DNA of 9,968 bases from Chloroflexia bacterium (GTDB taxonomy: Bacteria; Chloroflexota; Chloroflexia; Thermobaculales; Thermobaculaceae). Position 1 is the first letter of the stretch. Every line of letters starts with the position of its first letter. Both the position numbers and the translations under genes were made by a program. The stretch covers positions 1-9,968 of the forward strand of contig JACDAU010000113.1 in the NCBI GenBank assembly GCA_013695265.1, written 5' to 3'. The notes beneath the pieces are model-generated. The model ran no database searches. It was given only the letters and a program-made list of their open reading frames with translations, and was not told the DNA's origin. Shown here piece by piece: positions 1 to 6,730 of this stretch.

Positions 1-908
1 ATCTTGGCACGCTGATTCCGGACGACTACAGCAAGTTCGCCGCGCTCGCGAACGCGCTCGCCTCAGGTGTGTTCGTGTATGTGCCAGCGGGCGTCGAGGT
101 CGAGCTGCCCCTTCAGGCCAGCTTCACGCTCACCGAGGGCGGCTCGGCGGTCTTTCCACGCACGCTGATCGTCGCGGAGCGCCACGCAAGCGTGACCGTC
201 ATTGACCGCTACTACTCCTCGGACGCCGAGACCCCATCCCTGAGCGTGGGCGCCGTTGAGGTCGTCGCCGGTGAGGGCGCGCAGGTGCGCTACGTGAACG
301 TGCAGGAGTGGGGGCGCAACGTTTGGAACTTCGTCGCGCAGAAGCATCGCGTTGGCAAGGATGCCCAGAACAGGAACCTGAACATCGCGCTCGGCGGGAA
401 GCTTTCCAAGGCGAACGTCGAGGCCGAGCTTGCCGGACCGGGCGCGAACTGCGAGATGCTGGGGCTGTTTTTCGGAGACGAGAGCCAGTTCTTCGACGCG
501 CACACGCTCCAGGATCACGCGTCGCCAAACGGCTTCAGCGACCTGCTGTACAAGGGCGTGCTCCGCGATACGAGCCGCTCCGTGTTCAGCGGGCTGATCC
601 GCGTGCGTCCCGGCTCGCAGAAGACGGACGCGTACCAGACGAACCGAAACCTCCTGCTGTCGGACCACGCGCGTGCGGATTCGATTCCGAACCTGGAGAT
701 CGAGGCGAACGACGTAAAGTGCAGCCACGGAGCGAGCGTCGGGCCGATAGACCCAGACCAGCTTTTCTACTTGCAGGCGCGCGGCCTTTCGCGGCGGGAT
801 GCGGAGCGTCTCATCGTCGATGGCTTCTTCGAGCCGCTTATTACCCGTATCCCCCTCGAAGGCGTCCGCGAGCGGTTGAGCGCGGCCATCGACGCGAAGA
901 TGGGGTAG
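1..908 (+). CDS. sufD: SufD, Fe-S cluster assembly protein (5' truncated by window edge)
   Basis: SufD is part of the cytosolic SufBCD scaffold that builds Fe-S clusters with sulfur from SufS/SufU. The frame is open from base 3 and ends at TAG 906-908, giving about 301 residues. Family members run to about 420, so roughly the first 120 residues lie outside the window. The GTG at 69 is not the true start, because upstream codons still read family-like sequence (GTLIPDDYSKFAAL). SufD marks are YVPAGVEVELPLQ, the SGLIRVRPGSQKTDAYQ stretch of the beta-helix, and the C-terminal CSHGASVGPID with His codon 726-728. This His aligns with the SufD histidine at the SufB-SufD interface. It is followed by LFYLQARGLSRRDAERLIVDGF. 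The CSHG signature favours SufD over SufB. sufS starts 63 bases downstream. sufB and sufC are expected upstream but not seen. Confidence 0.95.
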   Translation, partial: LGTLIPDDYSKFAALANALASGVFVYVPAGVEVELPLQASFTLTEGGSAVFPRTLIVAERHASVTVIDRYYSSDAETPSLSVGAVEVVAGEGAQVRYVNVQEWGRNVWNFVAQKHRVGKDAQNRNLNIALGGKLSKANVEAELAGPGANCEMLGLFFGDESQFFDAHTLQDHASPNGFSDLLYKGVLRDTSRSVFSGLIRVRPGSQKTDAYQTNRNLLLSDHARADSIPNLEIEANDVKCSHGASVGPIDPDQLFYLQARGLSRRDAERLIVDGFFEPLITRIPLEGVRERLSAAIDAKMG

Positions 909-909
909 C

Positions 910-937
910 CGAGCTTTCAGCGGTCAGCCGTCAGCGA
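910..937. repeat. Degenerate 7-base tandem repeat between sufD and sufS
   Basis: Directly after the sufD stop come four head-to-tail 7-mers: CGAGCTT (910-916), TCAGCGG (917-923), TCAGCCG (924-930) and TCAGCGA (931-937). The last three share the core TCAGC at an exact 7-base period. They fill much of the sufD-sufS gap, upstream of the sufS AGGAG at 956-960. No function can be read from it. It shares its period with the larger repeat at 8803-8947. Confidence 0.6.
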
Positions 938-971
938 TCCGCACGACGGCCTGACAGGAGAAACACGCACG

Positions 972-2225
972 ATGACAGTGATGACAGGGAACCGACCGAA
1001 CACCTTGGATGTGGACGCGATACGCGCCGACTTCCCGATTCTGCAACAGGAGACGGACGGCAAGCGGCTCGTCTACCTCGACAGCGGCGCGACGAGCCAG
1101 AAGCCAACATCCGTGATCGAGGCGATGGACGAGTATTATCGCACGTACAACGCGAACGTTCACCGAGGGGTGTACCGGCTCTCGGAGCTGGCGACCGCCC
1201 GCTACGAGGAGGCGCGCGTCAAGGTTCAGCGCTTCATCAACGCCCGATCTGCGAAGGAGGTTCTCTTCACCGCGAACGTCACGGCGGCGCTGAACCTCGT
1301 TGCGTACTCGTGGGGACGCGAGAACGTTCGGAAGGACGACGTGATCGTCTTTACGGAGATGGAGCATCACTCGAACATCGTGCCCTGGCAGATGCTTGCC
1401 CAGATGACCGGCGCCCGGCTGGAGTTCATCCACGTTACGGACGACGGCTACCTTGACGAGAACGATATTCAGAAGGTGCTCGAGCTCAGACCAAAGCTCC
1501 TCGCCGTGACCGCCGTGTCAAACGTCCTCGGCACGATCAACCCCGTGCGCGAGCTTGCCGCTCGCTTCCATGAGGCGGGGAGCGTTGTCGTTGTTGACGC
1601 CGCGCAGGCCGCACCGCACATGCCCGTGGACGTTCGGGACTGGGACGCGGACTTCGTCGCGATCACGGGCCACAAGATGCTCGGCCCGACGGGGGTGGGC
1701 GTGCTGTGGGGCAGGCGCGAGCTGCTGCAAACGATGCCGCCGTTCCTAGGGGGTGGCGACATGATTCGGGAGGTACATCTTGACCATACCCGCTACGCGG
1801 AGCTGCCGTACAAGTTCGAGGCCGGTACGCCGAACATCTCCGGCGGCATCGGCCTAGGGGTCGCGGTAGACTACCTTACGGCACTTGGTATGGACACGGT
1901 GCGGGCACACGAGCGGGAACTGGTGGGGTACGCGCTGGAGCGGCTGCGTACGGTGCCGGACCTGCGGGTGTACGGTCCGCCGGCGGAGCACCACGGCGCG
2001 GCGGTCAGCTTCACGCTCGCGGATATCCATCCGCATGACCTGGCGCACATTCTCGATCAGGAGAACATCGCGGTTCGCGCTGGTCACCACTGCGCCCAGC
2101 CGTTGATGGAACGGTACGACATTCCCGCCACGACGCGTGCGAGCTTCTACATTTACAATGGACAGGACGACGTGGATACCCTGGTCACCGCCCTGCACCG
2201 GGCGAGGCAGATTTTCCGGCTGTAA
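972..2225 (+). CDS. sufS: SufS, PLP-dependent cysteine desulfurase (group II)
   Basis: SufS removes sulfur from L-cysteine as a protein persulfide, releasing alanine, and passes it to SufU. The product is 417 residues, normal for group II desulfurases. Visible landmarks are LDSGATSQKP near residue 37, HRGVYRLSELAT, the PLP-stacking His in EMEHHSNIVPWQ (132-133), VVVDAAQAAPH with Asp209 and Gln212, the Schiff-base Lys235 in ITGHKMLGPTGVG, and GTPNISG. The catalytic Cys374 lies in AVRAGHHCAQPLM, followed by Arg389. The 100-105 segment TANVTA departs mildly from the usual T-R/K-N-A-T-E but keeps Asn and Thr. Start ATG 972 follows AGGAG at 956-960 with long (11-base) spacing; ATG 981 is an in-frame alternative. 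sufU follows, with a possible promoter in between. Confidence 0.97.
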   Translation: MTVMTGNRPNTLDVDAIRADFPILQQETDGKRLVYLDSGATSQKPTSVIEAMDEYYRTYNANVHRGVYRLSELATARYEEARVKVQRFINARSAKEVLFTANVTAALNLVAYSWGRENVRKDDVIVFTEMEHHSNIVPWQMLAQMTGARLEFIHVTDDGYLDENDIQKVLELRPKLLAVTAVSNVLGTINPVRELAARFHEAGSVVVVDAAQAAPHMPVDVRDWDADFVAITGHKMLGPTGVGVLWGRRELLQTMPPFLGGGDMIREVHLDHTRYAELPYKFEAGTPNISGGIGLGVAVDYLTALGMDTVRAHERELVGYALERLRTVPDLRVYGPPAEHHGAAVSFTLADIHPHDLAHILDQENIAVRAGHHCAQPLMERYDIPATTRASFYIYNGQDDVDTLVTALHRARQIFRL

Positions 2226-2288
2226 GTACGCGGACCAACGGCGTTGCCAGCGGTGCGTTCCACTGGAACTCCTCCCTGCCCGCAAGGG

Positions 2289-2294
2289 TATAAT
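2289..2294 (+). promoter_or_regulatory. Candidate -10 box upstream of sufU
   Basis: A perfect TATAAT lies in the sufS-sufU gap. It predicts a transcript start near 2301, at the GGGAG ribosome-binding site, leaving only about 14 bases of leader before ATG 2315. No convincing -35 and no TG extension is visible, so this is weaker than the two extended -10 sites elsewhere. If real, it would let sufU and the downstream Rieske gene be transcribed apart from sufS. Confidence 0.4.
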
Positions 2295-2314
2295 TGATGC
2301 GGGAGACAACAGCA

Positions 2315-2707
2315 ATGATGGAAGATTTCTATCGAGAATACATACTCGATCACTACCGTAATCCGCGCAACCGAGGTGTGATCGAGTCGCCCGACATAAC
2401 ATATGTCGACTCCAACCCGCTCTGCGGCGACGAGATCCAGATCGACCTGATGGTGAAGAACGGCGTGGTGGACGAGGTCAAGTTCTCCGGGCGTGGTTGT
2501 GCTATCTCGCAGGCCTCCGTCTCGATGCTCACGGAGATGATCGAGGGCAAACCGATCGACGAGGTCAAGGGGATCACAAAGGAAGACGTGCTGGAGATGC
2601 TCGGCATCACGCTCACGCCGGTACGGGTGAAGTGCGCGCTGCTCGGGCTCAAGGTGCTCAAGAGCGGCGTGTACGGGATTGCTGCGGCTGAGGATGAGGA
2701 TCTGTAA
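2315..2707 (+). CDS. sufU: SufU-type sulfur acceptor / Fe-S scaffold (IscU/NifU-N family)
   Basis: SufU accepts the persulfide sulfur from SufS and hands it to the SufBCD machine; family members hold a zinc ion with three Cys and one Asp. The product is 130 residues. All ligands are present: Cys37 and Asp39 in NPLCGDE, Cys62 in GRGCAISQASVSML, and Cys107 in RVKCALLGLKVLKSG. The N-terminus FYREYILDHYRNPRNRG is typical. The residue before the third Cys is Lys, as in SufU, rather than the His of IscU. However, the Cys62-Cys107 spacing is short, so the extra segment of Bacillus SufU between these cysteines is missing. ATG 2315 is chosen because GGGAG sits at 2301-2305, 9 bases upstream. ATG 2318 is possible. 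ATG 2297 and TTG 2294 lie upstream in frame but abut the TATAAT and lack a ribosome-binding site. Confidence 0.93.
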   Translation: MMEDFYREYILDHYRNPRNRGVIESPDITYVDSNPLCGDEIQIDLMVKNGVVDEVKFSGRGCAISQASVSMLTEMIEGKPIDEVKGITKEDVLEMLGITLTPVRVKCALLGLKVLKSGVYGIAAAEDEDL

Positions 2708-2710
2708 GGG

Positions 2711-2833
2711 TCGGATCCGATACCGATTAGCGGGCTGTGACTGCTTCCAGTCGAACTGGTTGCTTCCGTCACCCTTGCCGGATGCGCCGAAATACCGAGG
2801 GAGTGTCGTTTCGGTTCACCGGGAGACGTGAGC
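2711..2833 (+). promoter_or_regulatory. Structured leader/spacer between sufU and the Rieske gene
   Basis: The 181 bases from 2708 to 2888 hold no credible gene but several symmetric elements. TCGGATCCGA (2711-2720) is a perfect 10-base palindrome just after the sufU stop. CCAGT-CGA-ACTGG (2747-2759) is a perfect small hairpin inside a looser GTGAC/GTCAC pairing. CCGAAA (2787-2792) pairs with TTTCGG (2809-2814). None is followed by a T run, so a classic intrinsic terminator is not supported. They may be RNA structure that modulates read-through or translation; that role is inference. Confidence 0.35.
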
Positions 2834-2860
2834 GCTGCCCTTGGACGGGAGTACGTGAGC
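2820..2860 (+). repeat. Imperfect direct repeat upstream of the Rieske gene
   Basis: CGGGAGACGTGAGC at 2820-2833 is repeated as CGGGAGTACGTGAGC at 2846-2860, differing only by a one-base insertion and one adjacent change. The copies begin 26 bases apart, and the second ends 28 bases before the Rieske start. It could be a tandem protein-binding site or a small local duplication. Function is not evident. Confidence 0.4.
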
Positions 2861-2888
2861 AACATCGATGAGAGGAACCAAAGAATCC

Positions 2889-3203
2889 ATGCCCGAGTTT
2901 CAACCGGTCGCGAAGGTTAGCGAGATAGCACCTGGAGACGTGAAGCACATCGAGATCGGCGATGAGGAGATCGGTATCTACAACCTCGCGGGGGAGTACC
3001 ACGCCATCGGGGATGTGTGCTCCCACGCGTACGCCAGACTCTCCGAAGGTGACATCTACCCAAAGGATGGCACCGTGGAGTGCCCGTTGCATGGCGCGGA
3101 GTTCGAGATTCGCACCGGGAAGCACCTTAACTTCCCCGCCACCGGCCCAGTGCCCCGGTACGAGGTGCGGGTTCGTGGGGATGACATCGAGATCGCGCTG
3201 TAG
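2889..3203 (+). CDS. Small Rieske-type [2Fe-2S] ferredoxin, non-heme dioxygenase ferredoxin class
   Basis: This is a soluble one-electron carrier of about 104 residues consisting of a single Rieske domain. The cluster ligands are plain: Cys and His in GDVCSHAYARL, then Cys and His in VECPLHGAEFEIRTG, spaced C-x-H-x18-C-x2-H. The end, GPVPRYEVRVRGDDIEIAL, is the usual last strand of dioxygenase-type ferredoxins. There is no signal peptide or membrane segment. ATG 2889 (MPEFQPVAKV) fits the family start. AGAGGA at 2871-2876 is its likely ribosome-binding site, though 12 bases away. ATG 2868 is in frame but poorly supported. A Rieske ferredoxin inside or beside suf operons is known from actinobacteria, so it may deliver electrons for cluster assembly or be a client. 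Its partner cannot be read from sequence. Confidence 0.9.
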   Translation: MPEFQPVAKVSEIAPGDVKHIEIGDEEIGIYNLAGEYHAIGDVCSHAYARLSEGDIYPKDGTVECPLHGAEFEIRTGKHLNFPATGPVPRYEVRVRGDDIEIAL

Positions 3204-3225
3204 TGCCTGACAGTGGGAGGAACCG

Positions 3226-3717
3226 ATGAGTGAGCGCGCCAGGCGAGACGACGTGGCAGCTCCGATGCAATCCAATCCCTCCTTGAATCGCGCTCATCGG
3301 TCTGGCAAGCCGACGGAAGATACTCGCTTTCTCGAGTCAGACCACGTTCAGAGAACGGAATTCATTCACAGCGATCCGTGGCGCGTCTTCCGCATTATGG
3401 GCGAGTTCGTCGAGGGGTTCGATACCCTCGCGGACCTCGGTCCCGCCGTCTCCGTGTTCGGCTCCGCGCGCACCGGCGCGGACAACCCGTACTACGCGCT
3501 TGCCCGCGAGGTATCCGGGCGACTGGTCGAAATGGGCTTCGCGGTGATCACGGGGGGCGGGCCGGGCATCATGGAGGCCGCCAACCGGGGAGCGCAAGAG
3601 CACGGTGGCAAGTCCGTTGGCTGCAACATTGAGTTGCCGTTCGAGCAGGGCATCAATGCGTTCGTGGACATCCCGATCAACTTCGGTACTTTTTCGTTCG
3701 TAAGACGATGTTTGTGA
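3226..3717 (+). CDS. LOG-family (TIGR00730) nucleotide hydrolase, N-terminal part before frameshift
   Basis: The LOG family, often mislabelled lysine decarboxylase, has a Rossmann-like fold. Characterised members release the base from nucleoside 5'-monophosphates. This frame gives 163 residues with FGSAR at 78-82 and the phosphate-binding GGGPGIMEAANRG at 110-122, then NIELPFEQ. It stops at TGA 3715-3717 after VDIPINFGTFSFVRRCL. The last residues leave family sequence at about codon 3685-3690. Adding one base there restores the expected F-F-V-R-K-T-M-F-V-K and joins the 3708-4052 frame, giving about 275 residues, a normal length. ATG 3226 has GGGAGG at 3215-3220. The first 50 residues are polar and probably disordered. 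Either a sequence error, a broken gene or a real frameshift; as it stands this half lacks the second active-site motif. Confidence 0.85.
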   Translation: MSERARRDDVAAPMQSNPSLNRAHRSGKPTEDTRFLESDHVQRTEFIHSDPWRVFRIMGEFVEGFDTLADLGPAVSVFGSARTGADNPYYALAREVSGRLVEMGFAVITGGGPGIMEAANRGAQEHGGKSVGCNIELPFEQGINAFVDIPINFGTFSFVRRCL

Positions 3718-4052
3718 AGTACTCCGAGGCGTTCGTGATCTTTCCCGGCGGCTTCGGCACAATGGACGAGCTGTTCGAGGCGATCACGCTGATCCAGACG
3801 GGCAAGATCCAGAACTTCCCGGTGATCCTCGTCGGCACTGAGTATTGGTCCGGCCTCTTGGACTGGCTGCGGCTCAGTATGCTCCCATCGGCCAACATCG
3901 CACCTGAGGATATCGAGCTGTTGACCGTGACCGACTCGCCGGAGGAGGTGTGCGCGGTGATCCAGCGCAGTTGGGTCTTAAAACAGGAGGCACGCACGGG
4001 GGCGCTGGCAGGCGACGGGGCAGTATCCCCGGAGACATACGACGCTGAGTAG
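3708..4052 (+). CDS. LOG-family (TIGR00730) nucleotide hydrolase, C-terminal part after frameshift
   Basis: This is the continuation of the preceding gene in the -1 frame. Its first residues, MFVKYSEAFVIFPGGFGTMDELFEA, carry the second family signature PGGFGTMDE (13-21), which with the N-terminal GGGPGIMEA motif forms the nucleotide site. LTLIQ-type sequence (ITLIQTGKIQNFPVILVG) follows. The ATG at 3708 overlaps the upstream TGA (ATGtttgTGA), so restart after termination is conceivable, but no ribosome-binding site is visible. An isolated 114-residue half would lack the N-terminal Rossmann strands. I therefore read 3226-4052 as one gene interrupted by a one-base deletion. The last 20 or so residues (ARTGALAGDGAVSPETYDAE) look like a disordered tail. 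Confidence 0.8.
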   Translation: MFVKYSEAFVIFPGGFGTMDELFEAITLIQTGKIQNFPVILVGTEYWSGLLDWLRLSMLPSANIAPEDIELLTVTDSPEEVCAVIQRSWVLKQEARTGALAGDGAVSPETYDAE

Positions 4053-4091
4053 CACGACCTGCATCGCGCGCCCTCTCCACTTCGTACCCGG

Positions 4092-5366
4092 ATGGAGGCG
4101 AGAACCATAGCTGCCATCGTGCTCTGGAGCGTTAACGAGGTCCGGGACGTCGTTGCGCGCGTGGTCAACCCCACCGGTCGGCAAGCGGCGCTCACCTTCA
4201 ACGCGCACATCACGGGCCTTGCTGTCGCCCGCTCGCTCGGCGCACGCGGTATCCCGGTGATCGCGCTCGACCGCGACCAGGGCGGCGTCGGACTCTACTC
4301 GCGCCACGCGGTCGTGAGTGGCATCTGCCCGAACCCCATCACCGACGAGGAAGGCTTCGTGGCGTATCTGGAGTCTGTAGGCGAGGTGTTGGACCAGCCA
4401 GCGGTGCTGTTCCCAACGAATGACGAGTGGGTCGTGGCGATCTCGCGGCACCGCGAACGGCTGGAGCGCTACTACATCTTTCCATTCTCCGGCCCGGAGA
4501 TCGTAGAGCCCGTGCTCAACAAGACGAGTCTGTACCAGGCGGCGGAGCGGCTCGGCATTCCCATACCGCGCACCTGGTACCTTGCGGAGCGCCATCCAGA
4601 GGAGGTTCTGCCAGAACTGGCGTGGCCGTGTGTGGTAAAGCCCGCGCAGCAGCGGTTGTACTACGACGCGTTTGGCGAGAAGCTGCGTATTGCTCACGAT
4701 GCCGGCGAGTTTTTGCGGATCGTCGCGGATGCGCCGGGGCACGAGCTGCTCGCGCAGGAGATGATTCCCACCGGCCCGGATACGTTCTATTCGCTCTGCT
4801 CGTATGTCGGCCGTGATGGTGCCGCCGCAGGGTTGTTCGTCGGGCGCAAGCAGGCGCAGTACCCCCCGTTCTCCGGCACGGCCTGCCTTGTGGACGCCCG
4901 ATGGGCGCCATCGGTCGCGGAGCGCGGCGCGCGAATCCTCGCCGAGTTCGGCTATCAGGGGATATCCGAGACCGAGTTCCTGTTTGACCCCCGCGACGGG
5001 GAGTACAAGCTGCTCGACCTCAACACCCGCGTCTGGAAGTGGATCGGCCTGCCCATCCGCTGCGGGGTGGACCTCCCCTGGCTCGCGTACGCCGACGCCG
5101 TCGGTGAGCCCGTGCCCCAGAGCGGCCCCCACACGGACGGGCTGCAGTGGGTCCACGTCCGCGATTACGTGAACCTCCTGCGCCAAGATCCGACCGCGGC
5201 GCACGGGCACACCCTGTCGGAAGATGCGCTTCTGTCGCTCGTCGACGGTAGCTTTGAGAATGGAGGGCCGGTCACGGACGCGGTGCTCTCTCCGTCGGAC
5301 CCGCTGCCCTTCGTGCGCCTGTTGCAGAGCGAGCTTTCCCGTTCGCGATACTACTGTGCGTGTTGA
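4092..5366 (+). CDS. ATP-grasp carboxylate-amine/thiol ligase-like protein (COG3919 type)
   Basis: ATP-grasp enzymes activate a carboxylate as acyl-phosphate and couple it to an amine or thiol; the substrates of this subgroup are mostly unknown. The product is 424 residues. The pre-ATP-grasp domain begins near residue 29 (GRQAALTFNAHITGLAVARSLG), followed by GIPVIALDRD and LFPTNDEWV. LNKTSLYQAAERLGIPIPRTW holds Lys144, and PCVVKPA holds Lys183. AQEMIPTG (Glu223), the probable metal ligand pair in SETEFLFD (Glu293/Glu295), and LLDLNTRVWKW (Asp309, Asn311) complete the site. ATG 4092 has no ribosome-binding site and leaves about 25 residues before the family start. GTG 4161 is an alternative start giving MVNPTGRQ. 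It follows the LOG gene by 39 bases and precedes the monooxygenase by 61, so co-transcription is plausible. Confidence 0.85.
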   Translation: MEARTIAAIVLWSVNEVRDVVARVVNPTGRQAALTFNAHITGLAVARSLGARGIPVIALDRDQGGVGLYSRHAVVSGICPNPITDEEGFVAYLESVGEVLDQPAVLFPTNDEWVVAISRHRERLERYYIFPFSGPEIVEPVLNKTSLYQAAERLGIPIPRTWYLAERHPEEVLPELAWPCVVKPAQQRLYYDAFGEKLRIAHDAGEFLRIVADAPGHELLAQEMIPTGPDTFYSLCSYVGRDGAAAGLFVGRKQAQYPPFSGTACLVDARWAPSVAERGARILAEFGYQGISETEFLFDPRDGEYKLLDLNTRVWKWIGLPIRCGVDLPWLAYADAVGEPVPQSGPHTDGLQWVHVRDYVNLLRQDPTAAHGHTLSEDALLSLVDGSFENGGPVTDAVLSPSDPLPFVRLLQSELSRSRYYCAC

Positions 5367-5427
5367 GCGTTCATTATGCGGAACGCGGTGACCACGGCGA
5401 ACGAACCGCGAGGAGAAAGGGAAGAGA

Positions 5428-6462
5428 ATGAGACTTGGATACTGGCAACCGATTTTCGGCGGGTGGCTGCGCAACGTGGACGACGAGGGGATGCAGGCCA
5501 CCTGGGAGTACAACCTCGCCGTCGCCCGGGCCGCTGAGAATGCGGGCTTTGACGTTACCCTCATCGCGGAGCTCAACCTGAACGACATCAAGGGCCCGGA
5601 GGAGCCGACTCTGGAGGCGTGGAGTACTGCCGCAGCGCTGGCCGCCTGCACCTCCCGGCTGGAGATCATGGCCGCCGTCCGCCCCAGCTTCCATAACCCC
5701 GCGCTCACCGCCAAAATGGCCGCGAACATCGACCATATCTCCGGCGGACGCTTCACCCTGAACATCGTCTCCGCCTGGTGGGCGGACGAGGCCCGTCGTT
5801 ACGGCGTGCCGTTCGACCAGCACGAGGAGCGCTACGCCCGCACCGGCGAGTTCCTGCGGGTGTTGAAGGGGATGTGGTCGGAGCCGAACTTCTCGTTCGA
5901 GGGCCGGTACTACCACGTTGAGGAGGGGTTGCTCTCTCCGGCGCCGGTGCAGAAGCCGTGGCCCCGGTTATATGCGGGTGGCGAGTCGGACACCGCAAAG
6001 GAGCTTATCGCTCGCGAGTGTGACGCGTACCTGATGCACGGCGACCCGCCGGAGCTCGTCGCCCCGAAGATCGCGGACATGCGCGCCCGGCGCGAAACGC
6101 TGGGCCTGCCGTCGATGACATACGGCCTTGCCGCATACTGCATCGTTCGTCCCACCGAGGAGGAGGCGCGCGCGGAGGTGGCTCGCATCACGGACGTCCG
6201 CGCCTCCTCCCGCGCCTACCACAGCTATCAGGACTTTGTCAGCAAGTCGAAGCTGGAGCGCGAGGTGAGCCTGGAGGACTACTCTGTCTCCAATCGCGGG
6301 CTGCGCGCCGGACTCGTCGGCACGCCGGAACAGGTCGCCACCCGCATCGCCCAGTTCGAAGCCGTTGGCGTGGATCTCCTGTTGATGCAGAGCAGCCCCC
6401 AGCTCGAGGAGATCGAGCGCTTCGGCAGGGAGGTCACCTCGCTGGTCCGGCGCGGGGCGTGA
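5428..6462 (+). CDS. LLM-class FMN-dependent monooxygenase, SfnG/SsuD-like
   Basis: The bacterial-luciferase-like TIM-barrel family uses reduced flavin and O2. The nearest relatives I recognise are dimethylsulfone (SfnG) and alkanesulfonate (SsuD) monooxygenases, which free sulfur from organosulfur compounds. The product is 344 residues, the usual size. Family marks are MRLGYWQPIFGG at the start, the strand/helix around AAENAGFDVTLIAE, RLEIMAAVRPSFHNPALTAK (78-96), IDHISGGRFTLNIVSAWW (101-118), DQHEERYARTGEFLRVLKGMW (130-150), and the barrel end LYAGGESDTAKELIA. It closes with LVGTPEQVATRIAQFEAVGVDLLLMQ. ATG 5428 has GAGGAG at 5410-5415 and a second purine run nearer. Substrate is not proven; a role in sulfur supply beside the suf genes is only suggestive. 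Confidence 0.88.
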   Translation: MRLGYWQPIFGGWLRNVDDEGMQATWEYNLAVARAAENAGFDVTLIAELNLNDIKGPEEPTLEAWSTAAALAACTSRLEIMAAVRPSFHNPALTAKMAANIDHISGGRFTLNIVSAWWADEARRYGVPFDQHEERYARTGEFLRVLKGMWSEPNFSFEGRYYHVEEGLLSPAPVQKPWPRLYAGGESDTAKELIARECDAYLMHGDPPELVAPKIADMRARRETLGLPSMTYGLAAYCIVRPTEEEARAEVARITDVRASSRAYHSYQDFVSKSKLEREVSLEDYSVSNRGLRAGLVGTPEQVATRIAQFEAVGVDLLLMQSSPQLEEIERFGREVTSLVRRGA

Positions 6463-6715
6463 CTCGACAATGTCAGGTGGGACGGTGAGACTGTTCAGGC
6501 AGGGCGATGTTATGAGCCCGTGCCCATTTGCTTCGCCGTCGCCCGGGCCGGTGCGCACCCATCGCAAGGCGTTCTGGGCGCAGCGATGAATCCGCAGTCT
6601 TCAAGTGCGGCTTTCCCACGTTGTCGGCGAGGACAGGGCGGGGTGAAACGCCTCTGGACCTGGCTGTACCGGCTCTCAGCCGTGACCCACCATATCTTCC
6701 GGGCCGGTCGCTCAG
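6463..6715. other. Intergenic gap without a supported gene
   Basis: Nothing here supports a gene with confidence. One hairpin is visible, CCGCA/TGCGG at 6592-6610 with a 9-base loop, followed only by CTTTCC, so it is a poor terminator. A short frame from GTG 6643 to the TAA inside the downstream -10 box encodes a basic, Trp-rich peptide of about 26 residues with no family I recognise; I regard it as chance. No riboswitch motif was recognised. Confidence 0.5.
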
Positions 6716-6724
6716 TGCTATAAT
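6716..6724 (+). promoter_or_regulatory. Extended -10 promoter giving a probable leaderless mRNA
   Basis: TG-C-TATAAT is a perfect extended -10 element (TG at 6716-6717, TATAAT at 6719-6724). Counting 7 bases from the last T puts the transcript start at 6731, the A of the ATG of the next gene. No Shine-Dalgarno lies between, and no good -35 is seen, as is usual for extended -10 promoters. The Grx-Trm112/translin pair would thus start with a leaderless message. Confidence 0.65.
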
Positions 6725-6730
6725 CGCTCG

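Noticed and set aside
69..908. GTG at 69 as the true start of the sufD frame
   Set aside because: The same frame is open to the window edge and the upstream codons encode conserved SufD-like sequence, so the gene is truncated by the window rather than starting here.
308..1456. 382-codon open frame on the plus strand
   Set aside because: It runs across the end of sufD and the start of sufS in another frame, is Arg-rich and has no motif; a shadow of those genes.
2247..2266. Hairpin after sufS as a terminator
   Set aside because: CCAG/CTGG pairing is short, contains a mismatch, and is followed by AACTCCTCCC rather than a T run.
3978..5765. 595-codon open frame on the minus strand
   Set aside because: It lies opposite the LOG, ATP-grasp and monooxygenase genes, each with clear family motifs. 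Its translation is low-complexity Arg/Val/Ala/Leu-rich sequence with no recognisable family, as is common for antisense frames in GC-rich DNA.
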